Shown here: positions 6,405 through 11,632 of the stretch, in pieces
Layout of the letters: the number at the start of each line of letters is the position of its first letter
Position numbering within the stretch: the first letter of the stretch is position 1
DNA from: CAZOHC01 sp964579845
Lineage (GTDB): Bacteria > Patescibacteriota > Microgenomatia > Levybacterales > UBA12049
Length of the DNA: 11,632 bases
Assembly: GCA_964579845.1 (NCBI GenBank)
Contig: CAZOHC010000036.1
Coordinates: 1-11,632 of the forward strand
Direction: 5' to 3'
Translations under genes and position numbers: made by a program
Notes under the pieces: model-generated
The model's database searches: none
Seen by the model: the letters and a program-made list of their open reading frames with translations, nothing else
Told to the model about the DNA's origin: nothing

Positions 6405-6878
6405 ATGAGAAAATTTACGCAACCACTCCCTAGCTATACTTTCACCAAAGAAGGATACGAAGCGATGCAACAAGAAGAACGTGAATTGCTCGCATCTCGT
6501 CCTGCTGCTATCGCAGAGCTTCAGAAAGCCCGAGCACTCGGTGATCTGAAAGAAAACGGGTACTACCAAGCGACACGACAGCAAGTGAATTCGATCGATA
6601 GACGGCTCAGACAGCTGAAGTTATACCTGAAATACGGTAAGATCATTGCGCCGACAGGGACTGATGCAGTCGGGATAGGGAATACCGTCGTCATCCATGA
6701 CGGAGAGCAGGAGATTACCTATGCAATTGTCGGTCAACATGAAGCCAATCCTTCAGAAAAAAAACTCTCCGACCGCTCACCGATAGGAAAAGCACTCATG
6801 GGAAAGAAAAATGGAGAGCAGGTGGTTGTACATACACCTGGTGGAATAAAATCGTTCACAATTTTACAGATCAAATAA
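6405..6878 (+). CDS. greA: Transcription elongation factor GreA/GreB family
   Basis: A 157-aa secondary-channel factor that stimulates RNA cleavage by backtracked RNA polymerase; GreA is typically about 158 aa. The N-terminal coiled-coil hairpin (about 14-78) carries ARALGDLKENGYY (42-54), in which Asp47 and Glu50 are the tip acidic residues needed for cleavage. The C-terminal FKBP-like domain follows, with TVVIHDG (94-100), the characteristic SDRSPIGKALMGKKNGEQV (122-140) and a final VHTPGG...FTILQIK. The ATG at 6405 is preferred over the in-frame GTG at 6384 because it gives the family length and lies downstream of the predicted transcription start. No Shine-Dalgarno is evident. It probably shares some transcripts with dus, and ends facing the LPSTG-protein gene across a palindrome-filled gap. 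Confidence 0.92.
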   Translation: MRKFTQPLPSYTFTKEGYEAMQQEERELLASRPAAIAELQKARALGDLKENGYYQATRQQVNSIDRRLRQLKLYLKYGKIIAPTGTDAVGIGNTVVIHDGEQEITYAIVGQHEANPSEKKLSDRSPIGKALMGKKNGEQVVVHTPGGIKSFTILQIK

Positions 6879-6909
6879 CTTGTACGTCACGTATTGCAGC
6901 AATGAAAAG

Positions 6910-6979
6910 AGAGCGGCTTTCCTTTTCAGGAATTATTGAGCCGTGAGGCTCTCAATCCGCTCGAGGCGGATGCCGCTCT
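6910..6979. other. 70-nt cloverleaf-like nested inverted repeat between convergent genes
   Basis: The closing stem pairs AGAGCGGC (6910-6917) with GCCGCTCT (6972-6979). Inside lie TTCC/GGAA (6919-6922/6929-6932), GAGCC-gtga-GGCTC (6938-6942/6947-6951) extended by ATT/AAT, and ATCCGC/GCGGAT (6955-6960/6966-6971). Further palindromes flank it: ATTGC-a-GCAAT (6893-6903), ACTCC/GGAGT (6986-6990/6997-7001), and CACGTA/TACGTG (6888-6893/7009-7014). So nearly the whole 142-bp gap between greA and the LPSTG gene can fold. There is no T-tract on either strand, so it is not a standard intrinsic terminator, and it lacks tRNA sequence signatures. Confidence 0.5.
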
Positions 6980-7020
6980 ATGTGTACTCCTTTTACGGAG
7001 TTCGAAAGTACGTGCTAATG

Positions 7021-7224
7021 CTAATCGGTGTGTTCATCCCGGCTCATGCGATGCCGGTTGTACGCGGTGACGGACATCATCGCGACAGTCACCGCAGCCA
7101 CGAATAACCCAAAAACGAAAAAGAACGTCATCCCGAACTGTAGGCCAGCGCCGATTGCTGTCCCTGACATGAGTGCAGCACCGGTTCCGGTGCTGGGCAG
7201 GGTCGTAACGTTTGTTCCGGTCAT
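7021..7224 (-). CDS. Small membrane protein with LPSTG motif
   Basis: A 67-aa protein of unknown function. LPSTG lies at residues 9-13, followed by a Gly/Ala-rich stretch, one strong hydrophobic segment (about 30-52, FGMTFFFVFGLFVAA and on) and a basic/polar tail (YNRHRMSRDE). The order LPxTG, hydrophobic helix, positive tail matches a Gram-positive cell-wall sorting signal, but there is no signal peptide and no mature protein in front. By the positive-inside rule the short N-terminus with LPSTG would face outward. I chose the ATG at 7224 because AAGGAGA (7229-7235) is well placed; an in-frame GTG at 7290 would add 22 residues that look like neither a signal nor a domain. It follows the GT2 gene on the same strand by 74 bp and is likely co-transcribed. 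No sortase is visible in the window. Confidence 0.65.
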   Translation of the reverse strand: MTGTNVTTLPSTGTGAALMSGTAIGAGLQFGMTFFFVFGLFVAAVTVAMMSVTAYNRHRMSRDEHTD

Positions 7225-7298
7225 GGTTTCTCCTTGTCTACGAGTTGTCAACGTAATACCCGAACGGACGGAAGCGACTTGCTTTTTCACCTCGCTTT

Positions 7299-8396
7299 CT
7301 ACCAGTTTTTACTGGGCTTTACTGCGTTTTTAACGTAGGAGATCAAAGTCAGTGATTGATCCCACGTGACGTACAACTCAATAGGTATGAGCGTCGACAC
7401 AATGAGAAACTGACCCAGATCTTTGTTCCGCACGAAACTGAAACGGTAGAGGTAATTCGCCATTACCAAACCGATAATGGGAAGCGACCACACCTGAGGT
7501 CTCAGTTGTGCCAGTGGAACCAAAAATGGGATGGAGAGCCAGAGCAGGGCGATTCCGAACCTGGTTAGGATGACAGTTATGTAAAACAACTGCACCATAA
7601 TTTCACGTCGGATCTCCCTCGCGAATCCTCTTCTGCGAATGGTAGCTACGGTGCCGCCATACCAGCGAGACCTCTGATTTTTGAGTTCTTTAATGTTCAG
7701 CATCGCGTCTGTTCTGCTGAACATCTTCATTCCGATTTTCGTGTCATAGCCGAGTCGTTGGACATCGAGGGTTAGCTCGTAGTCTTCAACGATCGATGAC
7801 TCCTGCCAGATGATGCTGGTTGCGGTCTCTTTTTTTCGGGTTTTGGCAACGTGTCTGAGCGTTTCCATTCGGTAGATGCAAACAGCACCTGCCAAAACTT
7901 TGGCTTTTCCGTTTCGTTGAAAGTGAGCACTGTCACTCATCCCGTACTCGATGTTCTGGAACCTCCAGAGAAGACGTCCCCAGAACGGGGTGTCGTGACT
8001 GTATGGTTTCAGGAAACAGCGAGATGAGATTCCTCCAAGTTTGGGGTTTCTCCGGAATTCTTTGATGCCCATCTCAACCAGTCTACTATCGAGCTCTGTA
8101 TCTGCATCCATCTGCAGGACATAGTCCCAGTCTGCAGGGTTCAGCGACAGGAGAGCTGTGTTCAGGGCTCCGGCTTTTTTCCCTTTGTGCTTGGGGATCT
8201 CCAAGACTTCGACATTGTCATAGGTAGCAGCGTATTCATTCGCTATTGCTACCGTATTATCGGTACAGTTATTGGGGATGATAAGAATTTTATCGATTCG
8301 TAGTGTCTGCGCGAGGAGAGATTCGATAGTTTGTGCTATCTGATCCTCTTCATTGTATGCAGGCACGAGCGCGACAATTCTTGCGGTGTCTTCCAA
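7299..8396 (-). CDS. Processive GT2 family glycosyltransferase (membrane polysaccharide synthase-like)
   Basis: A 365-aa inverting glycosyltransferase with a cytosolic GT-A domain and C-terminal membrane helices. Motifs are VPAYNEE (11-17), the nucleotide-binding DAD (97-99), ED (204-205) as the likely catalytic base, and QRSRW (241-245), the QxxRW signature of processive synthases such as NodC, PgaC and cellulose or hyaluronan synthases. Hydrophobic segments at about 268-297 and 302-318 and a weaker one at 328-345 would form the membrane part. It lacks the extra N-terminal helices of hyaluronan-type synthases. The start is TTG at 8396, supported by AAAGGAG seven bases upstream; no Met occurs before residue 96, so a later start would destroy the domain. 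It is divergent from a NodB-type deacetylase, which supports a GlcNAc-containing polymer. The substrate and polymer are inferred, not shown. Confidence 0.88.
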   Translation of the reverse strand: MEDTARIVALVPAYNEEDQIAQTIESLLAQTLRIDKILIIPNNCTDNTVAIANEYAATYDNVEVLEIPKHKGKKAGALNTALLSLNPADWDYVLQMDADTELDSRLVEMGIKEFRRNPKLGGISSRCFLKPYSHDTPFWGRLLWRFQNIEYGMSDSAHFQRNGKAKVLAGAVCIYRMETLRHVAKTRKKETATSIIWQESSIVEDYELTLDVQRLGYDTKIGMKMFSRTDAMLNIKELKNQRSRWYGGTVATIRRRGFAREIRREIMVQLFYITVILTRFGIALLWLSIPFLVPLAQLRPQVWSLPIIGLVMANYLYRFSFVRNKDLGQFLIVSTLIPIELYVTWDQSLTLISYVKNAVKPSKNW

Positions 8397-8516
8397 GTCA
8401 GTGCTCCTTTGCGCGGATTACTCATTCGGTAACACGTACTTCATTTTTAAGGTACATACGACTCCGAAAACATTGCATGGAAATCACCCGCGTTTTTGGA
8501 TGACCCACATACATAG

Positions 8517-8625
8517 TTTCGAAAGCATAATCATCGATTATAACGGAAAGATTTTCGAAATACAAGCTATAGGTCTGCAGTAGTACATTATCTTAACCTG
8601 GAAAATTGATGAGATAAACCTATAG
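8517..8625. promoter_or_regulatory. Cluster of palindromes in the synthase/deacetylase divergent region
   Basis: The 317-bp gap (8397-8713) between the two divergent genes has no credible gene. It holds TTFCGAAA-type sites read as TTTCGAAA at 8517-8524 and again at 8553-8560, a dyad ATAATC-atc-GATTAT (8527-8541), and a wide inverted repeat CTATAGGT (8567-8574) with ACCTATAG (8618-8625), ending 2 bp before the deacetylase -35. These could be operator sites for a regulator shared by both genes. No convincing minus-strand promoter for the GT2 gene was found here. Confidence 0.35.
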
Positions 8626-8627
8626 TC

Positions 8628-8656
8628 TTGATTATGCGTCGATTGCCTGGTAGAAT
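8628..8656 (+). promoter_or_regulatory. Promoter of the polysaccharide deacetylase gene
   Basis: TTGATT (8628-8633), 17 bp, TAGAAT (8651-8656), with TGG directly before the -10 as a TGn extension. The expected start near 8663 gives a leader of about 50 nt that ends in a strong AGGAGG. Confidence 0.55.
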
Positions 8657-8713
8657 ATGTCCAGTCCTCTGTGGGAGGAGAAGCGATTTTGATAGCATGC
8701 TCAGGAGGGACTC

Positions 8714-9403
8714 ATGAGCACGTTGAATCGGAGGTCAGTCGTGAACATAGTCGCTGCTCTGCAGGCATTGAATCATTTGCGAGCTTGCGGAATGAAAGTG
8801 TCACAAGATACCGGAGCATGTTCAGCTCGTGTCGCGCTTACGTTCGATGACGGCCCGGATACTGAACTGACTCCTCCTATTTTGGATATCCTTGACGAAT
8901 ACAATGTTCAAGCAACATTTTTCGTTCTGGGTTCCAAAATTGAGGGAAATGAGCCCATCATCAGAAGAATGATTGATTCAGGTCATTCGGTTCAGAACCA
9001 TACCTGGGATCATCCATTTCTGACACAGCTCCATGCTGATCAGATCTGGAGTCAAATCGAACTAACTAACCTGGCTATTATGGCTGCCGGAGCACCGATG
9101 CCTATGTTCATCAGACCTCCGTATGGAGACTACGATGAACAGGTACAGTCAGTCATCGAAGCAAGCGGCATGAACATGGTTACCTGGACAGGAATTCTTG
9201 ATCCGCGTGACTGGGACGGTTCTTCAGCAGATGAGATCCTGAGGAGGATTACCGATAACCTGACTGACACAGGTGTCGTGCTTCTGCACGATATCCAACT
9301 GGAGACCGGTAGAGCACTGCCCGAGATAATCACTGGAATCCGTGATCGAGGCTACTGCATCGAACAATTCGATGGTAGTGAATACTGGACTCTTAACGTT
9401 TAG
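8714..9403 (+). CDS. Polysaccharide deacetylase (NodB homology domain, CE4)
   Basis: A 229-aa metal-dependent de-N-acetylase. All five CE4 motifs are intact: TFDDGPD (43-49) with catalytic-base Asp45 and metal Asp46, HTWDH (96-100) giving the two metal histidines, RPPYGDYD (134-141), DPRDWD (163-168), and LLHD (190-193) with His192. Likely substrates are GlcNAc-containing polymers: peptidoglycan, chitin oligomers or a PNAG-like glycan. The first 38 residues have two arginines (6-7) and a mildly hydrophobic stretch (9-22) ending near Cys25, but this is a poor signal or lipobox, so the location is uncertain; NodB itself lacks a signal. The ATG is supported by AGGAGG (8703-8708) at 5-nt spacing. 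It overlaps, as ATGA, the stop of a six-codon upstream frame starting at 8697. It is divergent from the GT2 synthase and followed by a strong terminator. Confidence 0.93.
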   Translation: MSTLNRRSVVNIVAALQALNHLRACGMKVSQDTGACSARVALTFDDGPDTELTPPILDILDEYNVQATFFVLGSKIEGNEPIIRRMIDSGHSVQNHTWDHPFLTQLHADQIWSQIELTNLAIMAAGAPMPMFIRPPYGDYDEQVQSVIEASGMNMVTWTGILDPRDWDGSSADEILRRITDNLTDTGVVLLHDIQLETGRALPEIITGIRDRGYCIEQFDGSEYWTLNV

Positions 9404-9419
9404 TAGGTAAGGACACATC

Positions 9420-9455
9420 GGGGAAGTACACAGAACACTGGTACTTCCCCTTTTT
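9420..9455 (+). terminator. Intrinsic terminator of the deacetylase gene
   Basis: GGGGAAGTAC (9420-9429) pairs perfectly with GTACTTCCCC (9441-9450) around an 11-nt loop and is followed by TTTTT. It lies 16 bp after the deacetylase stop codon. The remaining bases up to 9555, between this terminator and the convergent VOC gene, show no further supported feature. Confidence 0.9.
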
Positions 9456-9555
9456 CATGGTAGAGAGGTCATTATATTTCTGGTTTACGATCATATGCTC
9501 AGGTTTTCGATAGGCTTCGGTATGGACGTTAGAGTTTTTGTGGGATTGGAGGAGG

Positions 9556-10482
9556 TTATTCTTTACCCTCGTATGCAGCTTGTAACTTCGCAATATCAAA
9601 TTTTTTCATCGGTAGGTAAGCTTTCGTTACCCGTGCTACTTGTTCAGGTGTTCCGTTCGTGAGCATCTCGTTCATAACAGCAGGTACGATCTGCCAGGAT
9701 ACGCCGTATTGATCTTTGAGCCAACCGCACTGTTCTGCTTCCGGAACTGCTGAGAGTTTTTCCCAGAAGTAGTCGATTTCCTCCTGATCTTTACAGGAGA
9801 CCATGAGTGAGATTGCCTCGTTGAAAGAAAATCCGTGTTCACGTGCACTATCCATTGCAGTCATCCATTGACCGTTAAGCATAAAGTCAGAGAACATAAC
9901 CGTTCCTTCTTTATCCGGTTCCATCCCGGCAGGATACCTGGCGACCATACCTTTTTTGGTATCAGTTGAGCCGGGTGCTTCATCGAACACTGATACATAA
10001 AAATCTCCCGCTTCTTCTGCTTTACCACAGACTGCTTCGACGAATAACAGTGAGGGCATAATAAACGGCCGGGGTTCTCCTGACGGGTCACTCAGAATCA
10101 GCTGCCATGAGATACCGTATTTATCCTGAACCCAGCCGTATCGTTTACTGAACGGGTAGGTATCAATAGGCATGAGTGCTTTGCCGCCATCGATAAGTTT
10201 TTCCCAAACCTCATCAATTCGTTTTTCGGCTTCCTCGTCCTGCGCCGGATCGAAATTCACCATGAAACTGATTGAGGGATTCGGTGTAAACAGTGGTCCC
10301 GCACTGATCGCCATGAAGTCCATGCCCCAGAGGGTAAATGAAACAAGGTCGCAGTCACCAGATGGCGTGTCATGGAGTGTTGTGGTGTTCGTTACTTTTG
10401 AATCAGGGAAAACTGAGGTATAAAATGCTGCTGCTTCTTTCGCTTGGGTATCAAACCAAAAATGCGGGGTAATCTTCTGCAT
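9556..10482 (-). CDS. Two-domain VOC superfamily protein, PhnB-like
   Basis: A 308-aa protein built of two tandem VOC (glyoxalase/PhnB-like) domains. Domain 1 begins ITPHFWFDTQAKEAAAFY (4-21) and ends KYGISWQLI (121-129); domain 2 begins FVEAVCGKAEEAGDFY (147-162) and ends QYGVSWQIV (258-266), so the two halves clearly repeat each other. Families of this type are often annotated as 3-demethylubiquinone-9 3-methyltransferase, a label that is probably wrong for most members; the true substrate is unknown. The two start motifs differ (PHFWF versus VEAVC), so the usual first metal ligand (His7) has no counterpart in domain 2. I prefer ATG 10482 over 10503 because it opens directly on the domain and coincides with the predicted transcription start. 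No pathway partner is nearby; it may be a single-gene unit. Confidence 0.85.
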   Translation of the reverse strand: MQKITPHFWFDTQAKEAAAFYTSVFPDSKVTNTTTLHDTPSGDCDLVSFTLWGMDFMAISAGPLFTPNPSISFMVNFDPAQDEEAEKRIDEVWEKLIDGGKALMPIDTYPFSKRYGWVQDKYGISWQLILSDPSGEPRPFIMPSLLFVEAVCGKAEEAGDFYVSVFDEAPGSTDTKKGMVARYPAGMEPDKEGTVMFSDFMLNGQWMTAMDSAREHGFSFNEAISLMVSCKDQEEIDYFWEKLSAVPEAEQCGWLKDQYGVSWQIVPAVMNEMLTNGTPEQVARVTKAYLPMKKFDIAKLQAAYEGKE

Positions 10483-10488
10483 ACTCAG

Positions 10489-10518
10489 ATAGTAGCAGAA
10501 CATAATGCAGCGCTACAA
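10489..10518 (-). promoter_or_regulatory. Promoter of the VOC gene (predicted leaderless)
   Basis: On the minus strand TTGTAG (10513-10518), 18 bp, TGC plus TACTAT (10489-10494). The -10 is TGn-extended and matches 4-5 of 6; the -35 is weak. Seven bases on from the last base of the -10 is 10482, the A of the ATG itself, so no leader would exist. Confidence 0.45.
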
Positions 10519-10527
10519 GTGACAGAA

Positions 10528-10554
10528 TAAACCCGCCACCCCCTGGCGGGTTTA
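10528..10554 (-). terminator. Second terminator-like hairpin after tRNA-Glu
   Basis: An 11-bp perfect stem, TAAACCCGCCA (10528-10538) with its complement (10544-10554), encloses a CCCCC loop on the plus strand. The T-run is short on both sides (TTTATT on the minus strand), so it is a weaker terminator candidate than the one at 10583 and may serve as back-up for tRNA or mscS-like read-through before the VOC promoter. Confidence 0.55.
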
Positions 10555-10582
10555 GGAATTTCTGCCTTGATTCCGATTCCTT

Positions 10583-10614
10583 AAAAAAATACTCAGCATT
10601 TGCTGAGTATTTTT
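10583..10614 (-). terminator. Intrinsic terminator of tRNA-Glu (bidirectional form)
   Basis: A 14-bp perfect stem (10585-10598 with 10601-10614) containing ACTCAGCA/TGCTGAGT has A-tracts on one side and T-tracts on the other. On the minus strand the stem is followed by a run of seven Ts (10589-10583), just past the 3' end of the tRNA. It would also work on the plus strand, though no plus-strand gene ends here. Confidence 0.88.
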
Positions 10615-10619
10615 ATGAG

Positions 10620-10693
10620 TGACCCCAGCGGGAATCGAACCCGCGATTTCCGGGATGAAAGCCCGGCGTCCTAGGCCGCTAGACGATGGGGCC
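10620..10693 (-). tRNA. tRNA-Glu (anticodon UUC)
   Basis: The 74-nt minus-strand sequence folds as a standard cloverleaf. The acceptor stem GGCCCCA pairs with TGGGGTC (one G-U pair) and the discriminator is A at 10620. The anticodon arm CCGGG-CTTTCAT-CCCGG places TTC at 10659-10657, which reads GAA/GAG. The T-arm is GCGGG-TTCGATT-CCCGC. No CCA is encoded; the next bases are CTC, so CCA must be added after transcription. It has its own promoter candidate upstream and a strong terminator directly downstream. Confidence 0.97.
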
Positions 10694-10709
10694 ATGCTGT
10701 GCCTAACAC

Positions 10710-10741
10710 AGTCAGGCTACCCCTCACGGGATAGCCTGACT
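10710..10741. repeat. 10-bp palindrome between the tRNA-Glu promoter and tRNA
   Basis: AGTCAGGCTA (10710-10719) and TAGCCTGACT (10732-10741) are perfect complements around a 12-bp loop. The right arm directly abuts the -10 box at 10742, so it covers the predicted start site. A second small repeat, CTGTG/CACAG, lies next to it at 10697-10711. There is no T-tract, so termination of the upstream MscS-like gene here is not well supported; an operator is equally possible. Confidence 0.45.
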
Positions 10742-10770
10742 ATTATAGCTAAATGCTGCCTATAAGACAA
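10742..10770 (-). promoter_or_regulatory. Promoter of tRNA-Glu
   Basis: Minus strand TTGTCT (10765-10770), 17 bp, TATAAT (10742-10747). The -10 is perfect and the spacing optimal. The expected start near 10735 gives a roughly 41-nt 5' leader to be removed by RNase P. Confidence 0.65.
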
Positions 10771-10795
10771 CATCTACCGTCGATATCGGTATCAG

Positions 10796-11479
10796 CTATT
10801 TCTTCGTAGGTTTATTCTGGTTCCTGAATCCATCGCGGATCGATTCCAGAATGGAACGTGCCGTATCCTGTCCTCCCAGACCGAATGCGAGACCTCCTGC
10901 GAGCGCGATCATCGCGACGAGTCCTGTAAACAGAATTCTGACGAGATCTTCAGCGACTCCCAGTTGGTTGAGCACTGCCAGAACGACGAAAACGATAATC
11001 GCCCAGCGAACGACAGATGCGACGACATGTGCACCGTCTCGGAGAATTTCTCTCGCTGATGCAAGCACCAGGTCATATGCGAGACGAGAGAAGACAAATC
11101 CGATCAGGACGATAATTCCTGCAACGAATACATTCGGCAGGTAGAGCAGGAATGCATTCAGGATAATCGTAATCTGTTCCAGTCCCCATACGTCAGCTGC
11201 CGGAATAAGAAAGATAATAACGACAAACCATCGAATTAACTCTGATATAAAATCAGTCCAAGTAAAGTCTTTCCGCTGTGGCACGCCGTATTTCTGGAGA
11301 AACTCATCAAGTTTTACTGCATTCAGCAGCTCAACGACCAATCTTTTGACGATTGACGCCAGAATAATACCGATTAAAAGGATAATAATTCCGGCGATGA
11401 GGTTCGGGATAAACGCACCTGCAGCTCTGAGCGCGTCATTCAAGGAGTTAAGTATCGTATCACCGACATTTGGTGTCAT
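10796..11479 (-). CDS. MscS-related membrane protein (conserved TM-helix repeat type)
   Basis: A 227-aa integral membrane protein with about five hydrophobic helices (roughly 21-45, 80-98, 105-130, 154-172 and 178-202). The last helix, ending GGLAFGLGGQDTARSILESI (195-214), matches the pore-lining TM3 region of MscS channels and of the TM-helix-repeat proteins such as CmpX. The protein stops soon after it, so the cytoplasmic beta and alpha/beta vestibule domains of true MscS are absent. Small proteins of this kind are usually left as hypothetical; a role in membrane tension or ion flux is inferred only. The start is secure: AAAGGAGGTGA (11486-11496), essentially the full anti-16S complement, lies 6 nt before the ATG. 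Its own promoter is at 11548-11576; tRNA-Glu follows 102 bp later under a separate promoter. Confidence 0.85.
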   Translation of the reverse strand: MTPNVGDTILNSLNDALRAAGAFIPNLIAGIIILLIGIILASIVKRLVVELLNAVKLDEFLQKYGVPQRKDFTWTDFISELIRWFVVIIFLIPAADVWGLEQITIILNAFLLYLPNVFVAGIIVLIGFVFSRLAYDLVLASAREILRDGAHVVASVVRWAIIVFVVLAVLNQLGVAEDLVRILFTGLVAMIALAGGLAFGLGGQDTARSILESIRDGFRNQNKPTKK

Positions 11480-11547
11480 AGGTATTCACCTCCTTTCGTT
11501 TTAATACTCATGAGGTAGTGACGAATCGGATGTCGAAGATTACAGTG

Positions 11548-11576
11548 AGTATCACACCTTTTACTTAGCTTGTCAA
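11548..11576 (-). promoter_or_regulatory. Promoter of the MscS-related gene
   Basis: Minus strand TTGACA (11571-11576), 17 bp, GATACT (11548-11553), with TGT in front of the -10 giving a TGn extension. The leader would be about 62 nt ending in a strong Shine-Dalgarno. Confidence 0.65.
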
Positions 11577-11598
11577 GTGAATATGAGGCTGGTATAAT
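11570..11598 (+). promoter_or_regulatory. Divergent promoter for a gene right of the window
   Basis: Plus strand TTGTCA (11570-11575), 17 bp, TGG plus TATAAT (11593-11598). It is near consensus, and its -35 overlaps the -35 of the minus-strand promoter by five bases, so two polymerases could not bind both at once. The expected start is near 11605. Confidence 0.7.
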
Positions 11599-11613
11599 TG
11601 TGAGATAGTAAAT

Positions 11614-11632
11614 CATATGTATTATACATATG
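11614..11632. promoter_or_regulatory. 19-bp perfect palindrome at the right edge (possible operator)
   Basis: CATATGTAT and ATACATATG flank a single central T, a perfect dyad reaching the last base of the window. It sits about 9 nt downstream of the predicted plus-strand transcription start, a usual operator position, and could alternatively form a short leader hairpin. It may extend beyond the window. Confidence 0.5.

Noticed and set aside
6910..6979. tRNA or tRNA-like gene
   Set aside because: Shape and size fit, but there is no 7-bp acceptor with discriminator, no TTCRANY T-loop, and no 7-nt anticodon loop on either strand.
7225..7290. GTG start adding 22 residues to the LPSTG protein
   Set aside because: No Shine-Dalgarno fits it, the added residues are not a signal peptide, and ATG 7224 has a well-placed AAGGAGA.
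8353..8583. 76-aa plus-strand frame in the divergent spacer
   Set aside because: It starts opposite the GT2 N-terminus and crosses palindromic regulatory DNA, with no ribosome site or recognisable features.
9393..9599. 68-aa minus-strand frame after the VOC gene
   Set aside because: It overlaps the VOC 3' end and runs straight through the perfect terminator stem at 9420-9450; no ribosome site or domain is visible.
1..11632. CRISPR array, insertion sequence, prophage or toxin-antitoxin module
   Set aside because: No regularly spaced direct repeats, transposase, integrase, phage gene or paired small toxin/antitoxin frames could be seen.

Overview
The window looks like a piece of a small-genome bacterium, most likely a Patescibacteria/CPR lineage of the Microgenomates type. 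The reasons are indirect: a very short DNA polymerase III delta subunit (228 aa), an archaeal-style dual-specificity phosphoglucose/phosphomannose isomerase, a tRNA gene without encoded CCA, a mixture of apparently leaderless and Shine-Dalgarno-led genes, and ordinary housekeeping genes scattered in short runs on both strands. Nothing resembles a phage, plasmid, insertion sequence or CRISPR array. The placement is inference; no rRNA or other decisive marker is present.

Layout. Bases 1-5086 carry a minus-strand run, read right to left: a secreted clan GH-A type glycoside hydrolase, holA, a phosphomannomutase/phosphoglucomutase, a small type II mannose-6-phosphate-isomerase-like cupin, and the PGI/PMI isomerase. 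A consensus minus-strand promoter at the left edge points to another gene outside the window. From 5226 the plus strand carries a dus-family tRNA-dihydrouridine synthase and greA. These meet head-on a minus-strand pair, a processive GT2 glycosyltransferase followed by a 67-residue membrane protein with an LPSTG motif. Divergent from the GT2 gene is a NodB-type polysaccharide deacetylase (plus) that ends in a textbook intrinsic terminator. The right end is minus strand again: MscS-related TM-helix protein, tRNA-Glu(UUC), two terminator-like hairpins and a two-domain VOC/PhnB protein. Back-to-back promoters and a 19-bp palindrome at the right edge announce a further plus-strand gene.

How the genes fit together. 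The three sugar-phosphate genes can interconvert fructose-6-P, glucose-6-P, mannose-6-P and hexose-1-P, the entry to nucleotide sugars and surface polysaccharide. The GT2 synthase plus deacetylase resembles NodC/NodB or PgaC/PgaB pairs and may make and de-N-acetylate a surface glycan; the LPSTG mini-protein next to it could be a surface-anchored partner. dus, greA, holA and the tRNA are core information genes.

The least ordinary part is the intergenic DNA. The divergent hydrolase and dus genes each appear to begin transcription at the first bases of a compact branched inverted-repeat structure that fills the 5' leader and stops 11-12 nt before the start codon. A third, cloverleaf-like structure of 70 nt fills the greA/LPSTG convergent gap. 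By contrast, the -10 boxes of holA and the VOC gene lie exactly where the transcript would start at the AUG. All promoter and RNA-structure calls were made by eye.
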